A DNA stretch of 64,000 nucleotides from Eonycteris spelaea (taxonomy: Eukaryota; Chordata; Mammalia; Chiroptera; Pteropodidae): assembly GCA_003508835.1 (NCBI GenBank), contig PUFA01000021.1, positions 6,488,501-6,552,500 on the forward strand, in the 5' to 3' direction. The position numbers were made by a program, and so were the translations under genes. How positions within the stretch are numbered: the first letter of the stretch is position 1; the number at the start of each line of letters is the position of its first letter. The notes under the pieces are model-generated. The model had not been told where the DNA came from. It made no database searches and saw only the letters and a program-made list of their open reading frames with translations. Shown here in pieces: positions 24,100 through 35,449 of this stretch.

Positions 24100-25640
24100 A
24101 CAAAGTAATAGAAAATAACAGATGGTAGCCACAAAAAGAAGTCTACAGGATATGAGAATTCAAACACATCTAATCACAAAAATTCTTTACCAACAATGAT
24201 CACAAAGAAGAAAACTTTAACACACCATCTGAACCAGAATTAAATATCCTTAAATAAGCAATTGCAGGCATGATAAAATTCCTTGTTCAGGAATGTTAAA
24301 AAAAACTAAGAATAAATAACAAAATCAAATCAATCAGGAGACATTAAATGAGAATTAAAGAAATTAAGAATACTTGAAAAAAATGACTGTAGTAATTGAA
24401 AAAAATGAAGAAAATGAAAAAATATTATTGGACTAAAATACAAAATGATCAAAGGGACGTTAGATTTTACCAAAAGTATAATAAAGACAGTGAAAAAAAA
24501 AAAGAAAAATTTTAAAGATTTTAAAATGGATCAGAAGAGAAATGAATTATATTTTTAATGAAACTTTGAAGAAAAAATAATGCTACCTAATATATTGAAT
24601 CCTATATTCAGAAATTTTTTCTGGACATAACAGACCTGAATTTCTTTTTAACAAGGTCACCATATACCCGGAAAATTGCCCTAGATTTTTCAAAATCAAG
24701 ACATTCTGATACTACGGTGACGTCCGTAATAAATGCAACATGCTCAGGCCTTAGGATGGAAAGACCAAGCCGGCTGCACTGGAAAGGAAACCTGGTGACG
24801 TTGGACTTAAGGAAATCTACGAATCGGGGACTCCAGCATTTTCGATGCAATGAAGGAAAGAAAGTGTGAAGAGAGATTTTACATCTATTATATCTAGCCA
24901 AGCCGTAATTCAAAATTTAAGACTAGAAAGTTTCACTATGACAATCATGGGTTCATGAAAAATACCAAATGACCCAGTAGAAAATTGGTTTATCCAGTCA
25001 AAGATTAAAGGGGGGGAATTTCCAAAAGCACCGATGGAGGGAATTGAATATATATAATTGCAGAAGTCATACTACAACACGTGTGGATTCATGTGTGGGG
25101 AAAAAAATATACGTAACACCATGGAAATATTGCATAAAAATTTGTGAGTAGTGTAAACAAAGAGAAATTAATAGAAACATTCACTTTCGCAGCGTTAATA
25201 AGTGGAAGTCAAATATGTAACATGAAACCGAAACCCAACATTACACTCCTACATAAAGGAAGAGGGATTGAAGGCATTGTAACTATATTTGTACATCTGT
25301 ATTTAGCACTAGCAAAATACAAGTAACCCTAAAGACTCAAAAGAAAGCGGAATAACTGTGAATTAGAGTCGGCATGAAGAAAAAAAATCACAGAACAGAA
25401 ATATTTTGACAGAGTAAGAACAGTTGAGTAGTTATATAAATAAATGCTGATGGGCTTTATTCATGTATTAAAAAAAAAATTTGAGATTGGCCTGTAAAAC
25501 ATAACCTTCAAAATGCTATATACAAGAAAAAACCGTAAAATGAAGGGAATCAGAAAGGTAAAATAATAATAATAATACAATAATAAGATTAAAAAATTTG
25601 GGACTAAGAAATCAGGGGTGGTAATCCTCTTGTCAGAAAT
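24100..25640 (+). mobile_element. A-rich old LINE candidate (L1/HAL1-like)
   Basis: The plus strand is strongly A-rich over 1.5 kb. Words such as GAATTAAATATCCTTAAATAAGCAATTG, and the later repeated AATTGAAAAAAATGAAG, resemble the coiled-coil part of L1 ORF1 or HAL1 elements. No reading frame is preserved. The A-rich strand asymmetry supports a sense LINE, but no segment matches firmly enough to be sure. Boundaries are approximate. Confidence 0.35.
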
Positions 25641-25756
25641 AATTAAAGAATTAGACTGATGGGTAGAAGGGACATAGGTATGTATGTTTGCTAATTGACT
25701 TTTCCAAAGGAAGAGTAAAGTTTTTTCTTTTGTTATCTTCCAGAAGGAGGTAGTTT

Positions 25757-26560
25757 TGTTACAGGACAGGGCAGATGTCCCTGAATAGGGGCAGGAGACC
25801 CATCTGTGCACAGAGAGAAGAGGGTCCTTTGATGGAGAGTGTGGTAAGAATTCAACACACATGCCAAAGTTAGAGTCAAAAGGAAAATTTATTGGAAAAG
25901 GGGTAAAACTCCATAGACAGAGCGTGTGGTCTCCTCCCAGAGACAGAATGAGAGGGACCAAGAGAGGCTTGGAAAGATGGTGTGTGTAGGGGAGTGTGTT
26001 TAGGGAATCTAGTTTATATATTATTCTTTAGTTCCTGTGAGTTATTGTTTAAAAGACTTTGTTAACCCATTTCCTTTGATATGAAGGCGCAGTGGGAAGG
26101 AAAGGGTATGTAGCTTGAAAAGGTAAGCATACATAGAGTGAAAGGCCTGCTCCCACTTCCCAGCCTTTAATCCATCAGTTAGTTCTCCATGGTTTTAGCC
26201 ATAGAGAATGACTCTCGGCTCCTGGTTCCCCTTCACAGGTGTGGGGATGGGTGGTGAGTAATCCAGCAGAGATCTTCCTTCCTTCGCAGGTGTCTGCCGG
26301 GCCTGGCCTCAGGGCTGATCAGCACAGTGCAGTCTCTGCAGCTCGATTCACATTTTATCCTCCTCACATTAGTTTGCCAAGCTGGCCTCCTACCAGCCTC
26401 CAGAGGCTGGGACAGGGGAGCCCTAGCTTTCCTGTGATTGCATTTCAAAGGGGAGGCGCCCAGGGCCCTCCTTTCGAGAAAGAATGTCCTTAAAGACATT
26501 TCCTGGGATGCAGAAGATTTACATCTGAAAGGGAAAGAAAAAATCACAATTGCAACTTTT
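25757..26560 (-). mobile_element. ERV LTR, copy 1, antisense
   Basis: Read on the minus strand, this LTR has a polyadenylation signal (AATAAA at plus-strand 25,888-25,893). After it come a block around GTGTGTTGAATTC and the block CAAAGGACCCTCTTCTCTCTGTGC, and it ends ACA at 25,757. It shares these blocks in order with the plus-strand LTR at 26,985-27,580: the TGTGCTGATCAGCCC box, the GGAAGGGGAACCAGGA box, and the GAGGAGACCACAC box. No gag, pol or env remains beside it. It is a solo LTR or half of a rearranged element; the 5' boundary is uncertain. Confidence 0.8.
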
Positions 26561-26984
26561 CTAAAGGTAAGCACTAAAAAAAGGAGGCCAGGCCTAGAGT
26601 GAGAAGGAAACCCCTGTGAATTTCGTCAAGCCGAGGGGAATTTAAGGCGTTCTTCGTCCCCATGGAGACCTGCATCAGATTGAGCTGGATAAAGAAGGCA
26701 AAAGGTGATCCAGGACACCTTTAAACACAGAATCCTGACTTCACTTTTAGTGGGACCTATTCTAAGCATGAAAACGATTGCAAAATAATCTTGAATTTTT
26801 CTTAGTTGCTTTGTTATTGATAACTCTTCAGGGAATTAGTGATTTTAATACAAATTTGTACTCATTGTAAGATTGAAAAGTGGTAACTAATAAACACAAA
26901 GTGAAGTAGGTGATGGCTTAGTCCTAGGGTGAATGATGCAGTTATCAAGCATGTTACTGGGAAAATTACAGAAGTTTGGGTGAT
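26561..26984. other. Spacer between two head-to-head LTRs
   Basis: About 420 bases with no recognisable retroviral coding sequence. The left part (to about 26,720) may still belong to the antisense LTR. The right part is AT-rich unassigned DNA. Confidence 0.5.
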
Positions 26985-27580
26985 GTATCAATGTGAAATT
27001 CCTTGTAGGGAGGAGGCAAGAGAATAAAAATGTGAATCCAGCTACATTCAGAGACCGCACTGTGCTGATCAGCCCCGAGGCCCAGCCAGGCGGACCCTGC
27101 AGAACAAGGAAGGTTTCCGCTGGGATTAACAACAACCCATTCCCTCACCTGGAAGGGGAACCAGGAACCACAGTCTTTTAAGAGGCCACCCTACGCAAAT
27201 AAGATCCTTCAGTCCCTATGACTAAAACCTCGGGAACCTGTGGATCAAAGGCTGGGAACTGCCAGGGGGCCTTGCCGGCTACTCCTCTTCCCCTGCCCCT
27301 TCCTCACTGTGCATCCACATCGATTAATGGGGATGAAGAAGAGACATGAACCGAGTTCCCTGAACATTCAGGATCCCTCTCGCTCTCTGCCTCTGAGAGG
27401 AGACCACACTCTGTCTGTGGAGTGTGACCCCTTTTCTAATAAACTTTCCTTCGACTCTGACTTTAGCGTGTGTGTTGAATCCTTTCCACAGCCTCCACCA
27501 AAGGACCTCTTCTCTCTGGGCACGGCTTGGTCTTCCTCCCTGCTCCCCCGACTCGGGGACATTTGCCCTGTCCTGCATCA
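26985..27580 (+). mobile_element. ERV LTR, copy 2, sense
   Basis: The same family as copy 1, in the opposite orientation. The shared blocks in order are TGTGAATCCAGCT near 27,030, GCTGATCAGCCCCGAGGCC, GGAAGGGGAACCAGGAACC, AAAGGCTGGGAACTG, GAGGAGACCACACTCTGTC, the AATAAA signal at 27,438-27,443, and the U5 block CAAAGGACCTCTTCTCTCTG. It ends TGCATCA at about 27,580. It is a solo LTR with no internal region. An ERV1-type affiliation is my guess. Confidence 0.8.
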
Positions 27581-27689
27581 CTTGCACTTGACGATTGTAT
27601 ATTGGTTATGTAAAAGAGAATGTCCCTGTTTTAGACACATCTTTAAATATTTATATGTGAAATGACATGATGTCTGCAACATATTCCTA

Positions 27690-27845
27690 CGTTTTCAGAT
27701 CGTGAATGAGAGAAAAGGAGAGACAAGAGCACACGCAAAGTTGGTGAAAAGCTAATAATGCTCATCGGTCTAAATCTAGGTAAATGTTATTCATTGTACT
27801 ATCTTTTCAACTCCTTTGTATCGTTGAAAAATTTCAAAACCGTAA
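27690..27845 (+). mobile_element. L1M 3' tail, sense
   Basis: TCTAGGTAAATGTTATTCATTGTACTATC followed by TTTCAACTCCTTTG and GAAAAATTTCAAAAC matches the terminal segment of older L1M elements, which normally read TTCATTGTACTATTCTTTCAACTTTTCTGTA. Confidence 0.65.
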
Positions 27846-30689
27846 GTAGAGAGTTAGCTCCACCCCAAAATAAGTTAGAAAGTGCATTATACATAAAACT
27901 GTGGACATAATTATTTCCTAAAGTAAAATGACAGAAGCAGTTTATGCAGAGATGGTTTTTCAAGGTTTGGCAAAATATAGAAATAAAATGAAGTTGTAGT
28001 TCCTGAGCTGTAAAATAGGCTATTAAAATTCAAAGGGAAGACAGTGGTCTTCCAGAAAAAGGCTTCCTCTTGCTGGAGAGAATATTTTGATTTTGGTAAA
28101 CTCAGCTTTGCGTTTTCCCTGCAGAACCTGACACATAATTGCTGTGCCCAAAAGCACAAGTGCTGTGTGTGGCTTTGCACAGTTGTGTCAGGGCTGGGAG
28201 GGCCCGCGCACTGTGTAGGAGAGTGTCCCTTTACACGAATTGCGTCTTCTGTAGGTAATATGTCATTTACAATGAAAACCACACAAAACTACAATTGTAA
28301 AGAAGCTAAAAAAGATAAATAGGCCCAGAAGTTCAAGTGTAGATCATTTCAAGTGCCCCCGAGCAGCGTACCCCAGGGTTTGGAGACTAGTGAGGCAAAT
28401 GCTCGCTTCGTGACTGCTATGCGTTGATGAAGGATTTTGGTCTACAGCTCCAAATGAGAAAAAGCGCAATGGCTGGCAAAACGTTGGAGAATTGGAAGAA
28501 GCAGCAGTCGGTTACAGATGGACGTTTCTGAAGAGTGACTCCTATTCCTCAAGGTAGAACTTAATGGGTGGAATGGGGAAAGGAACACCAGATTATTTCG
28601 GTAGAATCCCAGTGCTCAGGCGTGTGCCTGTCTTCCATGGGTCTACCGAACAGGCAACAGTGGATCTTTTCCAGAATATGCAAGTATGCAAGTCCAGCCC
28701 TGCACTGGAGACTAGAGTAACCATGACAGGAGAGCAGCAGTGGCTTAGTGGACCAGGTGGATGAAGGAGGCTGAAGGCGGAATGGAGTGTCTGGGGCCCA
28801 GGGCTTGCAGCCAGTAGGCTGACGGATGTGGACGGGGTTTACGAAGGAGGCCGAGTTTTAATTTTCAATGGAAAGAATTTCAATCTTGAAGTCAATTTGG
28901 AAAAAAACAATTTACTGAGCTTTTTTTCTGGAATTGACATCATTTTTCTGTTAGCAGGCAGAATGGAATTCAAAGTTAAAATTAAATTGTTATGAAAAAG
29001 TTACAATTCGAATGGTTAAGATGGATGTGAAAATGTGATCCCATCTGCTACCTAAAGAAAATTAATTTTTTCTAAAGAAAATACTACCGGAAATAATCAC
29101 CAGTAATTTTATGAGAATAGTCTTCCACTTGATGGAATAATAAAAACAAATGTCTTACACACACATTTATATATAAATATAAAAATAAAAAACATAAAAA
29201 TAAATAAATAATATATATATATATGGCAAGCATGTAATATGTGATAAGTATTTAACGAATGTCTGTTCATGACTCTGATCTAAGTGTTGGCAAATATTAT
29301 GGTAAGAAAATATGAAGAAAAAAAAAAAATCCTGGGCCCTGATCTAGCAGATTTGTTAAGAAAGCTTCAAAACAACTAATTCAGGTCCATTGTTAACATA
29401 TGTTTTGACAAATAAAGGGCAGCACATGCTTAAAAATCATGGGACTTCTTAGTCGTAAGCAGGTCCTAATTGCTGTTGGGACTCTGTTGCTTTTCCATGT
29501 AAGTGATATGGCACACCTTTCTCCTTCCACCAAAATTTAATAAGAAAAAAAAAAATTACTGGGATGTTCACAGTACCGCTCCTGTCAGTGGATACTGATA
29601 ATAGTTAGGTGGGGGTGAGTTCTGGCGTAGACCTGACTCCGGCCTGATGACTTATTCAGTATTCAAGGACATTATTGTGTTGAGTCCCATGGACTTGGAA
29701 TGCCTTGGTTTTAAAGTTTCATTTTTTATTTAAAAATTTTAAATATATTTTAAATGTACTAGTTTAAATTTACACTCTGATTTTCCCAATCATTGAACCT
29801 TTGATAAAAATACGATAAAAATTAGGTTTTAATAATTCTGCAAGTGTCTAGCTAGCAAAAAATAACAGGAGGCTTTCTGAGAATTCTTTAATAAAGCTTC
29901 TGATTTTCATGAGATGAATTTAAGGAATCGAATTCAAATATATTGAGATAAAGATTACATTGAATACCCAAGGAAAATAGCTAACTTATATTGCATGAGT
30001 GGGCCATCTTGGATTTTTCACATGGGGCTTCTTTAAGACAACAAGAGAATATGAAAAGGAGAAAAGGGCCGAATGCAAATAAATCATCTATATTTTCTCA
30101 TGGAGGAATTGTGTTCTCTAGTGGAATATATCGAGCTCTAAATGTCTGTCACTTTTAGGCAGAAAGTACCTGTTAACAACCCTTTGGAGACCTGTCAAGT
30201 GAATTTAAAAATTTTTTAAATGTTGATTCAAGTTTCTTTCAAAATTGTATGTTCTGTTCTTTGCTATTCCTGATTTATTTTATGGATTTTTAATGTGAAT
30301 TATTAGCTATTTTTCTGGCAAACACTTTCCTTTTGCCTACATTCCACACTTTTATCATAATTTTAAGCTCCTGGTTTATTGATTTATTACTTCATATTTT
30401 TATTAAGCCCTATTTAAAAGCACACAATGGAGTTTTCTTCTGCTTCTTGGGGTAACTTTCACTCTTGGTTACTTACAAGATATTTGCATTCTATCTTCCT
30501 TTTAAAAATATGTACATATGCATGTATCCATGTTTGTATATGGGCGTGCATTTATTGTAAGGTTATGTGGCTAATTACCAACTTTTTTTGTCTTAATCAT
30601 GCTTAATTTGGGCAGCTCATTTCAGAACTTCTGTTTGTTTTGATATAGTTGAGTGAATTCCACTTCATAGCTTTCCCATCTTTATCTTG
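27846..30689. other. Unassigned stretch with one AT microsatellite
   Basis: No gene or repeat family recognised in 2.8 kb. The block 28,330-28,860 has moderate GC; the rest is AT-rich. ORFs at 27,911-28,322 (both strands) and 28,564-28,764 carry no motif. Confidence 0.45.
29170..29224. repeat. (AT)n / A-rich simple repeat
   Basis: AATA- and AT-rich low-complexity tract ending in an (AT)n run. Confidence 0.85.
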
Positions 30690-30990
30690 TTTCTCTTTTC
30701 ATTCAGTCATTCAGTAAAGAGCATGGAATTGAGTCCATACTTACTGTGCCCTCTGTCATGCACTGTGCTGACGTGAGAATCAGCAGTGACAGAAGCAGAC
30801 AAAATCTTCGTTGTCATGGAGCTTACCTTTACTGTGGGCAGAGAGTAAAAGACAAGTTAAATAGATCATGTCTTAGTGAAAAGAGCAAAGGAAGAGTAAG
30901 GAAACAAAGAAGATTAAAGTATGAGGGATGTTGTTGAAATTTTACACAGTAAGGATGACATCATCGAGGATGTGACTTTGGAATACAGAT
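30690..30990 (-). mobile_element. L2 3' end, antisense
   Basis: The plus strand reads CATTCAGTCATTCAGTAAAG, then TGTCATGCACTGTGCTGACG, then GACAGAAGCAGACAAAATC, then CATGGAGCTTACCTT. This is the classic antisense L2 end (normally ATTCAACAAATATTTATTGAG, then GCCAGGCACTGTGCTAGGC, and CATGGAGCTTACATT). Well preserved relative to other L2 pieces here. Confidence 0.75.
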
Positions 30991-31321
30991 TTCTTACTTC
31001 TTGGCTGCAAAGGGGGCGGGGCTGGAAATAGCTTCCCACCAGCAGGGAGAGGGCTCAGCTTAGTGGCGACTGTCCTGAGGACATGGACTTGGTCTCCTGT
31101 TGGGGATCCTAATCGTTGATCTACCTGAAGGCCTCTCCCAAAAGCTAGCAGTTTAGCCCGTGCATGTAGCATGAGCTCACTTTCCCACCTACGCAGCATA
31201 GAACTCTTGAAAATGGGCTTCTAGCAAATTCCATTCCCAGTAGAGTGAAAATTAAGAATTCTTCCTCATGGTGCTTTTTTTGTTCCTATGTACATACTTT
31301 TGTTCTTCGTGTATATATATA

Positions 31322-31329
31322 AACACACA

Positions 31330-31374
<45 letters not shown>

Positions 31375-31375
31375 A
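31322..31375. repeat. (AC)n(GT)n self-complementary microsatellite
   Basis: An AC run of about ten bases joins directly to a GT run of about 33 bases and then to TATG variants. The AC/GT junction is a natural inverted repeat and can form a hairpin or Z-DNA. Confidence 0.95.
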
Positions 31376-31479
31376 TTTATTTTATATTTAAACTGCCCAC
31401 CCCAAAATTAGTTTTGAATAGGGGAACAAACTCAAATTATGTCATTTTCTTAACTATTTTAAATGAAGGGGGAAAAAAT

Positions 31480-31885
31480 CTCTGCATAAGAAAGAAAATC
31501 CTCAAAATCTAAAAACAAATCACCAGATAAGAATAAACATTTGCAACATTATTAGAGATAAATGGCTTTTGTAAACCATGTAAATGATTCCTAGAAGTGA
31601 TATATATAAAAAAAAAGATACAAAGAAAACCAATTAAAATATAGAAAAGTGGGCACCATGAACAGTCTGCAAGAAGGAAATATTTATTTCAGTTAGATAT
31701 GTAAAAAAGGTGCCGTACCCACACGGTACGAGAGAAATGCCAATTAAAACTGCACTGAGATAGCACTTGTTTTGTAGCTCTCAGACTGGAAGCAATCAAA
31801 ACCCTGGTCTCCACTTGGTGAGGGTCTGGAGTATAAGGCATGCTGGCGTATATGATAGGATTCTAAATTGATAAGTCATTGGCAG
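31480..31885 (+). mobile_element. Old L1, ORF2 3' end, sense
   Basis: AAAACCAATTAAAATATAGAAAAGTGGGCA and GAAATGCCAATTAAAACTGCACTGAGATAGCACTTG are the late ORF2 segments that in L1 read AACCCAATTAAAAAATGGGCAAA and AAATGCAAATCAAAACCACAATGAGATACCAC. The piece GGTGAGGGTCTGGAG continues the series. The element resumes at 32,650 after interruption by an LTR. Confidence 0.75.
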
Positions 31886-31889
31886 ACAC

Positions 31890-32636
31890 ACTCAGAGCTG
31901 TCCTTTATGATCCCTGCCTTGGGGTACTCAGGCCCATGAGTACTCTTCTTGAGAGTGGGTGCCACCTGTAACTTCCTCTAAAAGAATACAGTAGTGGTCC
32001 CCAACCTTTTTGGCATCAGGGACCTGTGCTCCTATGAGAACCTCATGCCTAATGATCTGAGGCGGAGCTGAGGCGGTGATGCTGACATTGGGGAGTGACT
32101 GCAAATACAGATGAAGCCTTGTTCTCTAGCCCACTGCTCCCCTCCTACTATGCGGTCTGGTTCCCAACAGGCCACAGACCGGTACTGGTCTGTGGCTTGG
32201 GGGTTAGGGACCCCTGGAATACAGCAAAGGGGATGGAGATGTATGTGATTACATGTTTGTGATTATGTCATAAGAGATGTAATGCCCATTTTGTTGATTT
32301 TCCGGCTTGCTGGTTTTGATGATGTAAGTGGCCATGTTGGGGGCCCAGGGCATAAAGAACTGAGGTTGACCTCTAGTTGCTGAGAGTGGCTTTCAGCCAA
32401 CAGTCTGTATCTTATCCTCAAGTGCAAGATAATGAACTCTGGTACAGCCTGAATCATCTTGGAAGACGATCCTTCCCCCGTCGAGCATTCAGGTGAGGCT
32501 GTAGCCCCAGCTGACACCTTGGTAATTTGGCTAAGACACAGCTGGACTTCAGTCCCATAGAAACTGTGAAAAATAAATGTACATTGTTTTAAGCCCTTAT
32601 TTTGCATTTGGTATTTTTGTTATACAGAGATAAATA
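31890..32636 (+). mobile_element. MaLR/MLT1-type LTR, sense, interrupted by hAT
   Basis: The 3' half is clear: AAGAACTGAGGTTGACCTC, GCTTTCAGCCAACAGTC, CATCTTGGAAGACGATCCTTC, GTAGCCCCAGCTGACACCTTGG, ACAGAAACTGTG-like sequence, then AATAAATGTACATTGTTTTAAGC with the polyadenylation signal. The 5' part (to 31,983) reads GAGAGTGGGTGCCACC and continues after the hAT element at 32,226. Insertion lies in an older L1, whose ORF2 end is on the left and 3' untranslated region on the right. The outer boundaries are approximate. Confidence 0.7.
31992..32217 (+). mobile_element. MER1-like hAT-Charlie MITE with perfect TSD
   Basis: The element has hAT-type terminal inverted repeats: TAGTGGTCCCCAACC at the left and GGTTAGGGACCCCTG at the right. 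It contains the GCGGAGCTGAGGCGG and TGTAAATACAGATGAAGC-type internal blocks of MER1 and the CCGGTACTGGTCTGTGGC palindrome. The length of 226 bp is shorter than MER1B (about 340 bp), so it has lost internal sequence. It is flanked by the identical 8-base direct repeat GAATACAG (31,984-31,991 and 32,218-32,225), the 8-bp target duplication typical of hAT transposons. Non-autonomous; no transposase. Confidence 0.92.
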
Positions 32637-32649
32637 AATAATTTAGCAT

Positions 32650-33509
32650 CTATGCACAAAATATTTTGTGATATTTATAAAATAGCTATTAATAAACAAC
32701 TTGATCCAGTAATTCCTATTTAAGAAATTTATTTTCCAGTTTCACTATAGATATGTGAAGAGATACGTGTGCAAAAATAATCCATTGAAACAAGGTTTTG
32801 TAATAGCAACAGAATGGAAAAAAACTATATGCCATTTCATAGATGTCTGAACAGATAGTGATAGATTATGGTGTAATCACTAAGAACATTATAAACAATG
32901 AAGACAGCATGTATATTTTAAACATCTTTAAGATACTTCTTCAGTAGAAACATAGGGTGGAGAATATTCTGTATAAAAATGCTAACATCTATAAAAGGTC
33001 AAAAGAATATACAGAACAAAACTTGCATATGCCTAGATTACCTCTGGAAAAATACAAAGGATTGGTAAAATTGATTGCCTCTTTGGAATGGCATGAGGAA
33101 GAGTTGAGAAATTACAGCAAATTACAGCTGGCTCTCTGTACCCACAGTTCTGCACCCGCAGATTCAACCAACCAGGGATCAAAATATTTGAAAGAAAACA
33201 AAAATCCGAGAATGTTCCAGAAAGCAAAACTTGAATTTGCCAGATGAAAGCACTGTGCTGTATCCATGTGAATGAAGTGATGCGTAGACATACCCTGCTG
33301 TAGCCTACATGCAAGTATAGGTGATATGCAGATACTAAGCCATTTTATATAAGAAACTTGAGCATCTGTGAATTTTAGTTTCCGTGGGAGTCTTGGAACC
33401 AGTCCCCAGCAGATACCAAAGGGTGACTGTATTTCAGTGTCCACTTTATTTTTGTATCTTTGGAGTTTTAAATTATGTGTATATATTTCATGTTCAAATA
33501 AAGTATTGT
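32650..33509 (+). mobile_element. Old L1 3' untranslated region, sense, interrupted by MER2
   Basis: ATCCAGTAATTCCTATTTAAG, AATAATCCATTGAAACAAGG and TAATAGCAACAGAATGGAAA correspond to the L1M 3' untranslated blocks (CCAGCAATTCCACT, TTCATAGCAGCATT, AATAGCAAAAAATTGGAAA). The sequence continues to 33,124, is split by MER2, and resumes from 33,430 with TTTGTATCTTTGGAGTTTTAAATT and a final AATAAAG. It is very likely the same L1 as 31,480-31,885. Confidence 0.7.
33125..33429 (+). mobile_element. MER2 (Tigger-type) DNA transposon with TA duplication
   Basis: Starts CAGCTGGCTCTCTGTACCC and ends GGGTGACTG. Both flanks are TA (33,123-33,124 and 33,430-33,431), as expected for a Tc1/mariner-Tigger element. 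Internal landmarks match MER2: CCGCAGATTCAACCAACC, GGGATCAAAATATTTGAA, CTTGAATTTGCCAGATG, GCCATTTTATATAAG, and the right-end block CTTGGAACCAGTCCCCAGCAGATACC. It is a non-autonomous element of 305 bp. Confidence 0.93.
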
Positions 33510-33689
33510 TTTTAAAGAATATGAAGTAGAAACAGATTATTAAAAAATAACAAAGTTATCTTGCTAAACTTCTTCCTGAAACTATAGCTAACTAATATTT
33601 TTCAGAATGCGTGATTACAAGAATGGTTCACTCTTTGATGGTGAATGCATTTGCGAAACAGTCTTGATGTTGTTCCCTTACTTTGTGGG

Positions 33690-34430
33690 TACTTGCTACA
33701 TTATTCATGTACTCAATAAATAAATAGTTGAGTGCTTGCAAGATGTTCTGCTGCTTATCACAGTTTTAGGTTCTGTGCGGAATTCACATACACATGAGGC
33801 AAGGTCCCTGGTCTCTGTACTTGATAAGCTAGCAAAGGAAACCTAAGAAGCAAAAAGTAAGACGAGTATGTGGCCAGAAACAAAGGAAGCACACGAGAAG
33901 GGCTTGTGGGCTCACACAGGAAGTTCTGTCTCCTTTCTAGTATGTTCCTGATCAAGGAGAATGCATGTCATAATACTGAAGTGGAGATGAAGTATCAAAA
34001 CTTTAGGTGCATTCAGAAGGCATTTCAAACACAGGGACCTGTGCAAAGCTGATAGACATTTCGAGGAAAGAAGCACATGTGCGTTGGCTAGCAGGCAGAG
34101 TTCTTGAAGCATCGAGTGAAAAAGCAGATCTAAAGGCAAGAAGAGATTTCTAGGAATGACTCATGGAGCTCATTGAAAATAAGAAACTTTATTTAATAAG
34201 AAATGATGAGCAATATAAGATTTGTGAGCAGAGTAATAGAACAGTTGGAGCTGTGAATCAGGAATATGATTGGGACAGTGGTGTGGAGGTGGCTTTGGGT
34301 GAGATTAATTTTGGTTGCCTTGAATTTGGGCTTTTGTTGTAGATGAGTTAAAATTGCAGTAGTCATATGGAAACATGAAGGTGGAACTCAGTAGCATGCT
34401 AGGTGACTGGGGGAAAAAAAGAAGAATAGG
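33690..34430 (-). mobile_element. L2 3' end, antisense (part of a long broken copy)
   Basis: CATGTACTCAATAAATAAATAGTTGAGTGC and AGTTTTAGGTTCTGTG, then AAGGTCCCTGGTCTCTGTAC, start the antisense L2 end. Further right GTGTGGAGGTGG and AAATTGCAGTAGTCATATGG correspond to the antisense blocks GCTGTGTGGAG and TATTGCAGTAGTCCAGG. The element seems to continue at 35,450 and 36,531 after inserted DNA. Confidence 0.65.
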
Positions 34431-35449
34431 GCCAAGGAATTATATTAGTGAAAACTTTCATTCGAGGAACAAATCACCAAGTTATATTTCTTTAGTGAAA
34501 AAATATTAAAAAAGAAAAAAATCCTGATATTTTACAGCATTAACAGAAGATAAAAAATTAAAGAAATAGTCATACATTATATTGAATTAACATTTCTGTG
34601 TTTAAATTTTAATTCAAAATTATATATGTGGACACGCATGAAATAGTGGCACTTATTTTAACAAGAGTTGTATTAACTATTAGGTTAATTACTATCATTC
34701 CATTTTTTAAATGAAAAATTTCCTATGGAACATTGGTAAATGTCTAATATTCTCCTCAAATTAGTTCTTTTGAAAATTATTATTTTGGCACAAGTTTTAC
34801 AGTATATAAATAGATTCCTCTTTAGAGGCTTATGCAGAAAAAAAATTTTTCATTTTGAAGTGTAGGAGTATGTGGTAGTCACCGTGAAACTTCCTTACAC
34901 TACTGATTTCTCTAATTCTTAGTTAGAGAAACAAAAATAACAAATTACTTGAATATTTTATCAGTTTTATTATGGGAAAAATGAAGTAAAAGAATATTGT
35001 TAGTAATTTCTGAGCTTCTTTAAATAGTGAAGGGAAAAGAAGGAAGATTAAAAAGAACAAACAAACTCTTAGCCATCTGGGTCAATATTCGAAGTTGATT
35101 AAAGCTGAACTTTTCAGTGAATTGAGTACATTCGTTCGCATGTTGCGTTTTCACAGCATGAACTTCTTTTTTAACAAAAGATAAGCTGTACTTCAACCTC
35201 TATTACTGTCATCAGCGTGTCCTATCACAGAGTCAGTGCTTTTCTTTCAAGGCAAAATGTCCCTGTCCTCTAATTTCTTTTTAGAGATTATGTCTGGTCC
35301 AGTCATCTCTTAACACAGTATAAATTCCTACTACGTGAAAGAAATGCTGGTAAGCGTCCGTTTGTCAGAGGAGAATACAGATGGCATCGATCAGTCGGGA
35401 GCACTTTGCTGGACGTTAGAGATGTGATGCTCCTGATGCAGACATAGTT
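34431..35449. other. AT-rich DNA inserted in L2, origin unknown
   Basis: About 1 kb of AT-rich sequence splits the antisense L2. I cannot name it. No ORF over 60 codons with a motif. Confidence 0.45.

Noticed and set aside
25461..25961. 166-codon minus-strand ORF as a retroviral gene
   Set aside because: It spans an A-rich LINE-like region and the end of an LTR; its translation is low complexity and matches no viral protein family.
25757..27580. Provirus with two LTRs
   Set aside because: The LTRs face opposite directions and no gag, pol or env lies between them.
28401..28440. U6-like start (GCTCGCTTCG)
   Set aside because: Only ten bases agree; the conserved U6 interior and the terminal T run are absent.
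31322..31375. Origin or hairpin regulatory element
   Set aside because: It is a plain AC/GT microsatellite; secondary structure potential alone does not support a regulatory call.
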